Both the position numbers and the translations under genes were made by a program. This document shows, one piece after another, positions 28,668 to 39,789 of a stretch of DNA of 64,000 nt. The notes under the pieces were generated by a model, which was given only the letters and a program-made list of their open reading frames with translations, was not told the DNA's origin and did no database searches. Position 1 is the first letter of the stretch; every line of letters begins with the position of its first letter. This DNA is from Tricholoma matsutake (lineage: Eukaryota; Basidiomycota; Agaricomycetes; Agaricales; Tricholomataceae): NCBI GenBank assembly GCA_026075535.2, contig AP026539.1, positions 1,612,001-1,676,000 of the forward strand, in the 5' to 3' direction.

Positions 28668-29345
28668 CTATCACTTACCGAGTGTTTTACCACGGGTACT
28701 AGTGTTTCACCACCACACTGATAACACTTTCTAAGCCCCAAAACATCTCCAACCATCTTCAAATCGACGATCTGAGAGGTTATAAGTATTACAAACATTC
28801 CTCTGATTTTCCCCTGATTTTTGGTTGAGGTCGAGGTTGGTAAAAGCTACATTATGAGGGGTGAATCACATATTTCTGACATTGAGATATGAGGAGTGAA
28901 CCAATCCTTCCCATTTTTTTTCTCAAAGCAATAATATCTATTTCCCATAGACTGAGAGTAGTTTCACCATGATCATAGAGCAGTTTGTGGTTTTCTGGCT
29001 CACCGTGACATTTCATGGACAGAATTTAAACGCCGACAAGTGTGCTGTTTTGGGCAAACTCGATCAACAAATGTTTTTACGAAAACGTACTTCGGCTTGT
29101 CAGATGCCAACGTCGGATCACAGAATTCTGCGTTACTTTTGCGTGACATGGTGGTGAAAGACTAGGTACTTTTTGACATGGGGGCTCGTCGTTGCTTCAT
29201 CCTCACCTTTCATTGAGATAATTAGATTTTCTGGAAGTAATGAAGCCTATCTTTTGAACCATATATGCCATCAGTTTAATTTTGTAGTCGAAGTGGTGTA
29301 ATTTAGTAATCAGTAAATCGCGGTGAAACACTCGGTAAGTGATAG
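28668..29345. mobile_element. MITE, 678 bp, TA target duplication
   Basis: Inverted ends CTATCACTTACCGAGTGTTT and the matching GTGAAACACTCGGTAAGTGATAG are each flanked by TA (28666-28667 and 29346-29347). An inner GTACTAGTGTTTCACC near the left end repeats part of the terminal sequence. There is no transposase frame, so a Tc1/mariner-type non-autonomous element is likely. CpGs are retained, so it is probably younger than the MITEs of the CpG-poor zone. Confidence 0.85.
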
Positions 29346-29599
29346 TAGTGGCTGTGAAAATTCAAACTCAGACACTGCACCAGAAATAAGGTTTAAGTGA
29401 GCGGCATTGCGGCACAAGATTTCAACATCCACCATGGCATGGTAAGCTTTTAGTCTCTATCAACTTAAGGGCCCCATAGTGAAGGGGTCAGTTCCATAGT
29501 TATCGGACAACAAGCTGTACCAAACATAGCCTAAAGATGATGCTTTGTCATTGATTCACATTACAACCTAGTCTGAAAACTTGCCGAAAGGGAAACACG
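29346..29599. other. Intergenic, no gene recognised
   Basis: About 250 bases between the MITE and the helicase remnant without a supported feature. Confidence 0.4.
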
Positions 29600-32014
29600 A
29601 GCATGCGTCCTGAGCCTGAGCCACACTCCTGGCGATCTATGGAAGGGCGTACACACATTCATGGAATTATTGAGCAGCGCATCTCACAATGGACCAATGG
29701 CCCCACTCATACCAGCTTGAATCTTGGGCTCACACATTAGACAAGATTTCTCTCGTACTTATTGCATCCACTGGCTCTGGCAAAACTGCTGCCTTCTATG
29801 CTCCACTGCTGGTTATGGAACATCTCCTCTGGAACCCAGTTGCTGGAATACCCCAACCACCCTCCCACCCTATTGCATTAATTGTAACACCACTTATAGA
29901 GCTTGGAAATAATCATGTAAGTTTTTTTAACCAGGATAACACAGGTTTTATTTTTATGGGCATTTCCTGTGAAGGGCACAATCTATTCAAAGAGATTTGC
30001 CTTTGCCAATGGTCTGTGGTACTTCTTTCTGCAGAGAGGCTCACATCCAAAGAGCTTGATGTGGTGGTGCACAATGAGACCTTTTGGAAGAATTTTGTGG
30101 TCTAGGGTATTGATGAAGCTCATGTCCTGGTTCCCTGGAGCGTAGATTTTTGACTAGCATATCACCAGGCTGCAATCCTTCCTAAACGGCTACCTAATCA
30201 TGTAACTTTGGTCATGACAACTGCAACATTGGCACCAGGACATGCATTTGACTCACTAGTATATTCTGCATTAAGCCTGAAGCCTGGGAAGTTCCACTCC
30301 CAGCAGTTGTCCACAGAACAATGTAATGTTTGGATGGTGATCACTGAGCTTACACATGGTCTTAACAGTTACAAGTTCCCTGATATCTCCTGGGTATTTA
30401 CGACAGAGAGTATCAAGGTCATACTTTATTGCCATACACTTGAGCTTGGGTTTTGGGTTGTGATGTATGGGTGGTCTTTGTGTGGCAAAGATCCATTAGG
30501 CTGTGTTCAACTATGGAACTAGTGTTTAAAGGTCTGGTCTATAGGACCAAAAAAAGACCATTAACTGAACTGAACTGGAATGATATTAACTGGACCAGTG
30601 GTTATGGTTAAGGGCTGGTTTCTAGTAGTTAAGGTTAAGGTCTTTCAAATTTGAAAAACATCATTAACTGAAAAAAGACTGGTTATTTGATCATGTGATA
30701 TATCTCCACTAATTACCCTGCTTATTACCTTTAATTCAACCCTTGGTTCATTCAAAATGGTCAAGAACTGAGAAAGATATGACCAAATACATTTTGATAC
30801 CACTTTGTTTGTGTGATCAATATAACATTGATTGTACTTCTTATAACTTGTGACACAAATATGTTGGGTACAGTTGAGTTGGACATAAACATCTGTAGCT
30901 TGTAGATTTCATTCAATGAACAGCTGTGACAAGTTGTAACTACATACTACAAACTGCCTGCAATCCACAAACCAATACACTGTACTTTTGTTTTGGCCAT
31001 ATCACAGTCAAATGTTGATGAAATCTCTTAAAAATTATATCAAACTCCGGGGAATTACAATATCAACCCCTATATATAATGGTTAAATGCTCCGGGTAAT
31101 ATTTGCTGAGATACATATAAGTTGTATAGTATGACAAATTTTACGACAAAAAACTGGTTTTAACCAGTCTTTTTCCAGTCTATTAACTGAAAAAGACTGG
31201 TCTTGGTCAGTCCGGTGAAGTTATCTCAATGTCCTGGTCGGTCCTAGACCAGTTATGGTTACGGTATACCCATTGTAGGGTCAAAAAACCTAACCTAACC
31301 TAACCCTAAAACACTATATGGAATTCATTCTTATAATGAAGAGACACTTCAACTCTTCCATGATCCTCATACCCATGTTGTTGTTGCCAGCATCACATTC
31401 AGAATGGGAATGAATGTCAAAAATATCACACATTCAATCAATCTTGGAATCCCCAACTCTTGTGATGCACTAGTTCAGCAGAATGGACAAGCCAGACAAG
31501 AAGTGAGTCGTGGGGGTGGACATATGTAGAACCTTCCATGATGACCACCATACAGAACTCAAGATTTGCAGAGAGAGGAGAGGATGAAACATGCAAAGTG
31601 TGTTCCAATCCAGAAGCAAGTTGTGGATCAGGTGCAAGGAAAGCCAATATGAAGCCCAAGTCCAGACAAAAGAAATCCACCAACAAGTCAGCAGGAGGAG
31701 AGAAGCATAATGTCACCACCAATCATAGAGCCCTCAATGGAAATCTTTTGCAGTTGTTACATGCACATGAACAAAGTCATTGTCTTGAAGCTGAGAAAAA
31801 TGATATATATGGAAATCTAGGTGAATTTGCTAAGGCAAACTGTCAACAAGCTCAGTGGCTGCTTCCATGTAGCTCTTGTGATTCATTGTGGCCTGGGAAT
31901 CATCCATCTAACCTGCCAACAATCATGTCAGCCACAGCCCCAGTCCAAGTCAAAAACATCAATACTCATGGTCCAGGAATCCCAACTGTTCCACTTCCTT
32001 TGCCACTCACCAAG
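29600..32014 (+). pseudogene. RecQ-like DEAH helicase pseudogene, split by a MITE
   Basis: The first part (29600-30519) has Walker A TGSGKT (about 29770), LIVTPLIELGNNH, DEAH in GIDEAHVLVPW (about 30107-30140) and TLVMTTATL. The second part (31317-32014) continues with VVASITFRMGMN, SINLGIP and ALVQQNGQARQE, where the usual QxxGRxGR motif VI is degraded, then a Lys-rich Cys-containing tail. Stops (TAG before GIDEAH, TGA after VDF where Arg is expected) and frameshifts disable it. Proteins of this type are abundant in mushroom genomes and resemble telomere-linked RecQ helicases. The MITE at 30522-31314 sits between LWN and the next conserved block, and the tail is cut by a gypsy LTR at 32015. 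Confidence 0.8.
30522..31314. mobile_element. MITE inserted in the helicase pseudogene
   Basis: It starts GTGTTTAAAGGTCTGG after TA (30520-30521) and ends CCTAACCCTAAAACAC before TA (31315-31316), 793 bp. The ends are short imperfect inverted repeats. The interior repeats AAAAAGACTGG and ACCAGTC words, and the right end carries four CCTAA units. It interrupts helicase coding sequence, so it moved after the gene arrived. Confidence 0.8.
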
Positions 32015-32416
32015 TGTTAGGGCAACACCCACTATCTGCTAGCTAAGACCATGTGGGTTCTCTCTACAAGAAGGGGGCGGGATCCACGCTTGTGATGGGG
32101 GAAATGATGGTTTTGATGTGAGGGGTTATTAATAGATGAGTTGGTTGAGAAAGGCCTTTCACACCAAAAACGTAGGTGGAATACCTAAGAGAACACAACT
32201 GGGGTCCCCTAGGTGTATATTTAGGGTTTATATACTATGTTACATATATTGTACATTGTTGTTACCGATGCACTTGTACATGCGCGTACATTTTGATGTG
32301 TGTGAAATAAAATTCTCATGCTATCAAAGTGTAGCATAATTTGGCGTCATGTAGCGTAATTCGACATAATAAAATAAAAATCAAATTTTATTAGGTAATG
32401 GGGTGGCTTCCTAACA
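32015..32416 (-). repeat. 3' LTR of gypsy-2
   Basis: 402 bp. On the minus strand it runs from TGTTAGGAAGCC to GTTGCCCTAACA. It lies directly after a polypurine tract (AAAAGGGGGG, about 32419-32428) that follows the chromodomain frame, which marks it as the element's own 3' LTR. A TATATAAACCCTAA promoter-like stretch is present. No matching TSD is visible because the other end of the element is lost. Confidence 0.85.
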
Positions 32417-32427
32417 TTACCCCCCTT

Positions 32428-33573
32428 TTATGCCTCGACTTCCAGGCAAGAAAATATTGTGTCTGTCCCCTCTGTGAAATTTTGGTAAGGCCAGAATCTC
32501 ATCCCCTCATACACCATTCTCGCAATGCGACGCGGAGCATTCAGATTACGTTTAAAGAATTGGGTGATCATGTTACGCACTGGCTTACAATTCTCTTTGG
32601 GTTCCCATGAATTATTTTCATCGGTATAGTTTTTCCACTTTATTAAGAACTCCAATTTGTTCCATCGAAGATGTGAGTCTAGAATTTCTTCAACTACGTA
32701 TTCTGGAGCACCTTCTACTATAATCAGAGGTTGCGGAGTAGTTTGTTGGCCAGGAATAGTGGGCGGGCAGTAAGGGCGTAGGCGGGATACGTTAATCTTG
32801 GGATCAATCTTGAATGATTGGGGTAATTTTAGCACTACTGCATTAGGCAAGATTACTTTAGAGATCGCATATGGGCCAACTTGTTTTTCCGTAAGTTTCC
32901 TTGAAGGTCGTGGAATATTCAGGTTCTTGGTACTTAGCCATACCAAGTCACCAACTTTGTACTCTGGAGCGCATGCTCAAGTACGATCCGCATGTCGCAT
33001 CATGTCATCACGTGCTTTCTTCAATGCCACCTCTGCTTCCTCTTGTACCTTTTGCATCTCAGATACAAAGTCTTCTACCAACTGTACTTTGACTTCCCTT
33101 CTGGGTTCTACTCCCATGCGAGGATGATATCCATAATTCGCGAAAAAGGGTGACATACGAGTAGCCGAATGGAATTTGTTATTGTGGGAAAATTTGGCAA
33201 TTGCCAGCCATTTGGGCCAGTCAGTTTGTCAGTAGTTGACAAACATACGTAGGTACTGCTCCAACTCCTGGTTCATTCTCTCTGTCTGCCCATCAGTCTG
33301 CAGGTGATATGCCGTAGATAGTTTAGTTTGAATTCCCAATATGTTGGTCAGTTCTCGCATAAATGCGGAAGCAAATTGTGGTTCATGATCGGAGATAATG
33401 GTATCGGGTAACCCATGTAACCGCCATACCTGATTTAGATAGAGGTGCGCCAAGCCCAATGATGAGGTTTCTGTAGTAGTAGGAATAATATGGACCTCCC
33501 TTGTAAAGCAGTCACATACTACAAATATTGCATCGTACCCTTGAGCCTCAGGTAATCCGGTAATAAAATCCAC
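32428..33573 (-). pseudogene. Gypsy-2 integrase C-terminal part and chromodomain
   Basis: 33573-33229 carries the integrase core (MDFITGLPEAQGYDAIFVVCD, ISDHEPQFASAF, YHLQTDGQTERMNQELEQYL). 32946-32428 has GPYAISKV (GPY module) and a chromodomain (EEILDSHLRWNKLEFLIKWKNY, NNSWEP). A break separates them, so the protein is not intact. Confidence 0.85.
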
Positions 33574-33837
33574 AGATATATCTCACCATGGCACTTTAGG
33601 TATAGGGTTTGGCATTAATTTTCCTGCAGGTTTTTCTGGAAATTTCTTCCCCCTCATGCACATATCACATCCATCCACATACCCCAATACATACTTCGAA
33701 ATTCTGGGCCACCAATAATTTCTCATTACTAATTCCAATGTCTTCCATCTTCCTGGGTGTCCGGCAGTCAGCGTATTATGATGTAACTGGACAATCTCCC
33801 TTCACAAATCCTGATCCTTCGGTACATACACGTTTCC

Positions 33838-35409
33838 TCAAAACAACACCAACCCTTGTTCCTCAGCCCATTCATCTCCTTTGATATTACCTTTCTTCTC
33901 TCCCTTCAGAGCTTTCACAGCTTCCACTACTTCATCGTCCATTTCTGAACATTGTCTAATTTTAGACAACATTTCTGTTTCTGAGCTATCTATCAATAGA
34001 TGCCCTTGACACATAGCGCAAATGCAAAAGTATTTGGGTTTGAGTAAGGTAACATTTTTATTGTCCTCCTCCACCCCCCTTTTATGATCAATACGTCTGG
34101 ATAATGCATCTGCTTTCCTCATTAAGCTTCCCACTTTGTGGACCAAGTGAAAATTGAAATGCGATAGGAATAGTGCCCAACGCACTTGCCAGCGATTAAG
34201 CTTTTTAGCAGACATGAAGTATTGCAGATTTTGATGATCTGTCCAGATCTCAATCTGATGCGTACATCCCTCCAAATAATGCCTCCATGCCTCCAATGCT
34301 CGTATTATCCCCAACATCTCTTTGTCATGCACATCAAAATTCCTCTCCACATCATTCAATCCTCGGGACAAATATGCACAAGGATGCCATTTGTCATCTT
34401 TGCACAGCATTGATAATACTGCTCCAGTAGCAAAATCAGATGCATCAGATTCCACTTGCAAAGGGCATGTGAAATCTACTGGGGCTAATATTGGTCCCTC
34501 CACAAACTTCCTCTTCAACTCCTCAAACACTGTCTGCTGCTGCTCTCCCCACCTCCATACTACTCCCTTTCGTGTAAGGTTATGTAAAGGTGTGGCAATT
34601 TTAGAAAAATTGTGCACAAAGCAATGATAATAATTTGCGAGTCCCAAGAAGGCTTGAACCTCCTTGACACAGGTGGGCGCAGGCCAATCTGTGATTGCCT
34701 GTACCTTGATCAGATCCATTTTGATCCCATCAGGGCCAATCAATAATCCTAGGAACTCAATCTCACTTGCCCCAAACACACACTTCTCTGGTTTCAAAAA
34801 TAGATCATTCTCTGCCAACCTCCATAACACCTCCTGCACTATCGCCTCATGATTCTCTTCATCCTCCATGAATATCAGAATGTCATCAATAAATATTATT
34901 ACCATGCCTTTGTCTATTATGTCCTTGAAAATGTCATTCATCATATTTTGAAAGGTTGGGGGACTATTATTAGTCATCCCAAAAAACATGACAAGTGGCT
35001 CGAAGGATCCTCGACACGTGGCAAATGCAGCCTTCCACTCATCTCCTTTCTTTATTTGTACATTGTTGTATCCCCATCATAAATCCAATTTTGTAAAGAC
35101 CTTGGCTTTTCCCACCTTGTCAATTGTTTATGAGATCAACGGCAGGGGGTATGCATTCTTCACTGTCCACTCATTCAGATACCTATAATCTGTACACATC
35201 CTCTTCCTTTGGTCTTTCTTTGGCATGAAGAATATTGGTGACATCTGTGGTGATTTTGAAGGTCGTATGTATCCTTTGCACAATTGCTCCTTCAGGAATG
35301 CATCCACTTCTTCTTGTTCCATCGGAGATAATGGAGATACCTTTGACTTCTTTGGCACAAACCCTGGCTTCATCTCGATCACATGATCCCATGGCTTCTG
35401 CACTGGCAT
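33838..35409 (-). pseudogene. Gypsy-2 reverse transcriptase and RNase H
   Basis: 35409-35128 covers the first RT block ([32 protein letters not shown]). 34989-33838 covers the rest of RT and RNase H (FFGMTN.SPPTFQNMMND, IFIDDILIF as the YxDD-type motif, VESDASDFATGAVLS, WRHYLEG, IEIWTDHQNLQYF). A stop at about 35080 separates them. The catalytic DD is retained. Confidence 0.88.
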
Positions 35410-35985
35410 TCACTCAGACTCCTTCTTCTGGAACACTGACAGATATTCATGATACACTTTTGGCACCCATTCCTCCACTGGCTTCTCCACCTTCATGATA
35501 TTCTTGTCCCATGACTGTCCTCCACGAATTGCTCTAAAGGTTTGCTTCTGCTCTTCTTTCTCGATCATGACTGGAACTTCCTCATTTGGCATTTCCTTCT
35601 TCATCTTCCTCCCATACACATTACATTCCTTAGGACAATGAGTCATTTGTACTTTCCCAGTTTTCCAATCAATTTCGGGATTATGCTTCCATAACCACGG
35701 ACATCCTATTATTAGATTGGTTTTCCCAAGATCGCACACTTCGAATACTGCTCGCTCCTGATGCTCCTGATACTTTAGGACCATAGTCACCTCCTTGATA
35801 GTTCCTCCACAATTGACTGTTCCATCAATATTATACACCATCATAGGTTGCGCCAGCTTGCGTGTGTTAATACCGTTTCCAGTAATTAAGGACCAATTAA
35901 TTGATAATCCTGTAGCACCACTATCAAGCAACACTTCCACATCAATCGCTGCATGCGTGTCCACTGTCTTCAGTCCCACAGTCAA
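35410..35985 (-). pseudogene. Gypsy-2 protease region
   Basis: LLDSGATGLSINWSL is the aspartic protease active site, followed by NLIIGCPWLWKHNPEIDWKTG. The upstream flank (36050-36130) holds a tandem duplication of a TGTGATTGACAACAGTTGTA unit. The frame is joined to RT through a stop. Confidence 0.82.
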
Positions 35986-36299
35986 GGTGATTTTGGGTTC
36001 TATTCATGCAGAGCGAATAAAGAATTTAGGGGTTTTCAGAAATGACATGTGACAATTTTCTTTGTCACATGATTGACAACAGTTGTACTCCTTTTCGTCA
36101 TGTGATTGACAACAGTTGTACTCCTCCTCGATTTCCTTTTCTGATTTGCTCTGGGTTTCCTCAGATACTAATACATTGTAACGATTCTGGGTCACCAATG
36201 GGGAAACCTTCACTGGGACTCTTCCACAAAATTCTTCTGCTTGCCTTCCTCTGGCTTCACTTCCTCGATTGTAGCTTCCCTAATCTTTCTTCTCTGCCT

Positions 36300-37711
36300 A
36301 CAATTCCTAGAAATGTGTCCTAACTGCCCACAGTTAAAACATTTAAGTGGGGCTCATCTCCCTGCTTGATCAACCTCCATTGCCTCTGCTGGTGCTGCTG
36401 ACTCCATAACTATAGGTGTCACTGCCATGGCTGGTGGCTGTGCCCTTGGAGCTTGCACCTGAGGTGCCTTTCCTTTCTCGGACTTTCCTCCTGATGACTT
36501 TCCAAATTTACTACTTCTGTACATCAAGTTTGACTCCACCTGTTCCTGCCAATATTGCCGGTCAAGGTGCATTGCCCAATTATACCACTCGACCAACTTC
36601 TCTGGCATAGAAGGTAGTTGGTAGATAGACTTGAATAAAGAGGGATTTAATCCTGCTTTCAAAAACTCTACCAATGCAGCTTCTCCCATGTCCATTTGCA
36701 AAGCTTCTGCTTTGAACTGCGAAATAAATTCATCTGCCATTAGGGAACCTTGGCGCATGGTCTTTAATTTAGCATTGGCTGTCACCATTGGATTGGGGTC
36801 TCCAAACTGTGCCTCCAATCTCTCCAGAAATTCCTTGAAGGTTGCAAATGGTTTATTTCCCATGGCAATTTGATTGATAGCCTCATTTCTCCAGAACTGT
36901 GCTTTCCCCCCCTGAATGTATGAGAGAGCAAACATAATCCTAGACTTGGCTGTATGAAACTCTGGCTTCCTCCCATGGATGTACAATACTATAGAGCTGA
37001 TGAAGGATTTTGTATTCTCCATGGTGTTAGGAAACCACCCCATTACCTAATAAAATTTCATTTTTATTTTATTATGTTGAATTACACTACATGACGCCAA
37101 ATGATGCTACACTTTGATAGCATGAGAATTTTATCTCGCACGCATCAAAATGTACACACATGTATGAGTGCATCAGTAACAACAATGTACAATATATGTA
37201 GCATCGTATATAAACCCTAAATATATGCCTAGGGGACCCCAGTTGTGTTCTCTTAGGTATTCCACCTACGCTTTCAGTGTGAAAGGCCTATCTCAACAAA
37301 CTCACCTATTAATAACCCCTCACATCAAAACCATCAATCTCCCCATCACAAGCATGGATCCTGTCCCCTTCTTGTAGGAACCTGCATGGTCTTAGCTAGC
37401 AGATAGTGGGTGTCACCCTAACACATGGTACCATCAAAGATTTGCGGGGGCACATACTTAGGTAAGCACGCTTTTCCATTTCCAGATTTCTCTGCCATCT
37501 CATCCTCCTGTGACATCCACTCCACCATCTCCTCCATCTCATCATATCTTTCTCCTGTCGTCTCTGGCTGTACTTCCACTTGTCTGGGCTGTAATGCTGC
37601 CAACACTGACACTAATTGTGACATTTGGACTGCAAGCACATCAATTTTTGCCTCTAGTGCTGGTGTGGGAACAGGATTAGGGCTGGGATTAGAAGTTGAA
37701 GGCTCGGACAT
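36300..37711 (-). pseudogene. Gypsy-2 gag, split by a solo LTR
   Basis: The N-terminal part (37711-37429) is Pro/Ser-rich, then acidic, and ends PPQIFDGTM. The body resumes at 37020 with ENTKSFISSIVLYI and contains the gag core (ALSYIQGGKAQFWR, FLERLEAQFGDPN). A zinc knuckle CFNCGQLGHISRNC lies near 36343-36302 after a TGA. The 5-bp CATGG duplication shows the exact LTR insertion point. Confidence 0.85.
37025..37423 (+). repeat. Solo LTR inserted backwards in gypsy-2 gag, TSD CATGG
   Basis: 399 bp, TGTTAGGAAACC to GTCACCCTAACA, in the orientation opposite to the gypsy-2 3' LTR but of the same family. CATGG flanks it at 37020-37024 and 37424-37428. It is therefore a separate, later insertion reduced to one LTR. 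Confidence 0.9.
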
Positions 37712-37832
37712 AATTGTAAAATCTGTGATGAATCACTTCTTCGACAAATTCAAGATTTGAAGCATAAGCATGTAAGTAAATGGCTGCATCACATATAGAA
37801 GGGCCGCATCAGGACATTTGGAGTGATGGGAA

Positions 37833-38290
37833 TGTGTCATTCCTGGGATTGATGGGAGATTGATGGGAATTTGATGGGAATGTTTAGTAGGCACTGATTG
37901 ATGGGGAATTGATGGCAATGTGATGGCAATGCATAGTGGGCACTGTTTCACAGCCCAATTCCATATTTGGTAGTTCTTTGATGTGAATATTGATGCGCAC
38001 AGTGAATATTGATGTGTGTGGGCATTGGAACATTTTGGTGTCCATATGAGTGATTTGGGTTGTTTAGGTGTCTGCACATCCTGGAGATGTGTTGGTATGT
38101 GTTGGTTACTTGTATTAGGGTAAGGAAGTATGTTTCTGTGTATAAGGGCCATTATGTATGTGCATGTTGTGGTGGTATAATGGTCAGGCGTAATCACCAG
38201 TGGCAGCAGTGTGTGTTTCAGCAGTGTGTTTTACAGTGTGTTACATGTGTTGCATTAGTAATGTCGTGAGTCTGTGGGGGCAGACTTACA
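37833..38290. repeat. Dispersed LTR-like repeat
   Basis: It starts TGTGTCATTCC and ends GCAGACTTACA. The middle matches 16085-16380 and the ends match 20256-20332. TG...CA ends suggest a solo LTR, but no target duplication is visible. GATGGGAATGTGATGGGAATT-like words are repeated near its start. Confidence 0.5.
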
Positions 38291-38660
38291 TCTCTTCTGC
38301 TCTGCTGTTCCTATTCTTCTCATCGGCAGTGAGTCCCCTAAGGTGGTTCTCAGAGCACCCATTGGTGCAATAATAAGTGGTCTGTAGGCTGTGTGTAGCA
38401 TAATTTCATCATCTTTCATTGTCTGTGTTGCTTTTCCCTCTGCTCTATTGTGGATAAAGTTGGTATCTTGCCGAAGGTATCATGGAAGCAGTTGGTAGCT
38501 GCAATGAAGTGGAATAGTGCTCAAAGTGTCTTTGGTGTTGTGAGCAGCTTTGTGATGTTGATGCCTGTGCCTAGTGCATAGCATGGGTTACCTGTGGGTA
38601 AGTGACGGGTATGGGCCAATCAATATGTAGCCTTTGTTTTTGTGATTCTAACACCAAATT
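38291..38660. other. No recognisable feature
   Basis: CpG-poor spacer without supported genes or repeat ends. Confidence 0.4.
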
Positions 38661-38667
38661 TGATCCT

Positions 38668-39012
38668 ATCATCATTTTATGGCTTAGATTTTGGTGAAGG
38701 AAGTGCAGAGAAATGGTCCCAGAGTGCTTTTGTCTGTAAATAATTGACTGAGTATAAATCTATAACTATATACTTCCAAAATAAATCTCATCTGGCTTGC
38801 ATATGATTTAATATTGTTATTTCTCAGTGCAGCACCTCAGACAACATGTTTACTTGACAGTCATCTTCTGATCTTATTCATATAGACTTCCTTTACCAAA
38901 ACTTCAAGCCAGGAAACCATTGTGGAAGCCATAAAATAACAGCAAGATCAAATTTGCTCATGTTTGTCAAATTTTTGGCAACTGTCAAGCTCTATGGAAA
39001 GTGCTGTAATAC
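38668..39012. mobile_element. MITE family X copy 2
   Basis: TTTTATGGCTTAGATTTTGGTGAAGGAAGTG, TACTTCCAAAATAAATCTC, AACATGTTTACTTGACAG and TGTGGAAGCCATAAAAT match 12240-12540 in order. The right end GAAAGTGCTGTAAT matches the other copy. The left arm is shortened. Confidence 0.8.
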
Positions 39013-39360
39013 ATCCACTGGACTATGGGAGCTTCAAGTCATGCTCAGGTTGACATTAGGCACCCAGAAATTTTGTTCAGATCATAAAACAAATTTCAAG
39101 ATTTTTGTTGGATAAAATCAGGCATGGGCACTTTTTTTGGCCAGAATTTGTTTGGATGACAATCAGGCCCTGCCACCTATTATTGGGGGTCCTGTGTTTA
39201 ACTATTCACTGAGGTGTAAGTCCCTTTGCTACCCTTTGTTATATTTTTTACTTACTTGTAGTAGTCTACTTTATTTACTTCTAGGTATCTAGTACTCAAT
39301 ACACTGTTTAACCACTTGCTGAGGTTCTACTTTATTTACTTCTAGTTTCAAATTTGGTCC
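39013..39360. other. No gene seen
   Basis: Two copies of TTTATTTACTTCTAG and CACTTGCTGAGG/CATTCACTGAGG suggest a small duplication at about 39200-39345. Nothing else is seen. Confidence 0.35.
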
Positions 39361-39367
39361 CTGCATT

Positions 39368-39789
39368 CTACCCCCATTTGCTGGTATTGTTGGACTGAAA
39401 AACAGCGAAAGCAGTGTCATGTGCCAAAAATTTGTCAACCTCATCCTTGATCATACCTGCATATGTTTTTGAAGTTGTCAGTTGTAAGGCCAACCTTGAT
39501 GAAGCCCTTCTCCATGAAACTCTTGTTTGGAATATCAAAAATGATATCCTCTCCAAAGATGGGGGTTGTCATATGCTGCAGCACTAATTAAGCGTAGTCA
39601 CTGTGATACCTCTTGATCCCACTGACCTTGTATGCATCCTTCATGCTCATGGTAGTCAACTTTCCACAAAGAATGAAAATTATTGCCCTTGACTCCAAGT
39701 GCAATGGTCACCCAATGTCCAAGTAAGATGAAGGTAAAGACATCACCATACTGCAAATGAAACCAGCATTCAAGCAAGATTTTGTACAT
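39368..39789 (-). pseudogene. Decayed coding remnant of an unidentified repeated family
   Basis: Minus-strand frame 39789-39598 reads FHLQYGDVFTFILLGHWVTIALGVKGNNFHSLWKVDYHEHEGCIQGQWDQEVSQ. The sequence downstream to 39368 continues in broken frames (FDIPNKSFMEKGFIKVGLT, CRYDQG). The text is clearly protein-like, with several stops. I do not recognise the family; a basidiomycete-specific transposon-associated protein is a guess only. Confidence 0.5.

Larger units (their letters stand above)
32417..37711 (-). mobile_element. Degenerate, 5'-truncated Ty3/gypsy chromovirus (gypsy-2)
   Basis: On the minus strand: gag N terminus (37711-37429), gag body (37020-36354), zinc knuckle (about 36345-36300), protease (35985-35410), RT and RNase H (35409-33838), integrase (about 33730-33000) and chromodomain (32946-32428). 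Stops and frame shifts separate the pieces. A backward solo LTR (37025-37423) splits gag. The expected 5' LTR beyond 37711 is absent. Confidence 0.9.

Noticed and set aside
31288..31312. Interstitial telomere
   Set aside because: Only four short units, inside the MITE terminus; too short and too irregular.
32015..37423. One element bounded by inverted LTRs
   Set aside because: The CATGG duplication shows that 37025-37423 is a separate insertion. gag sequence continues beyond it to 37711.
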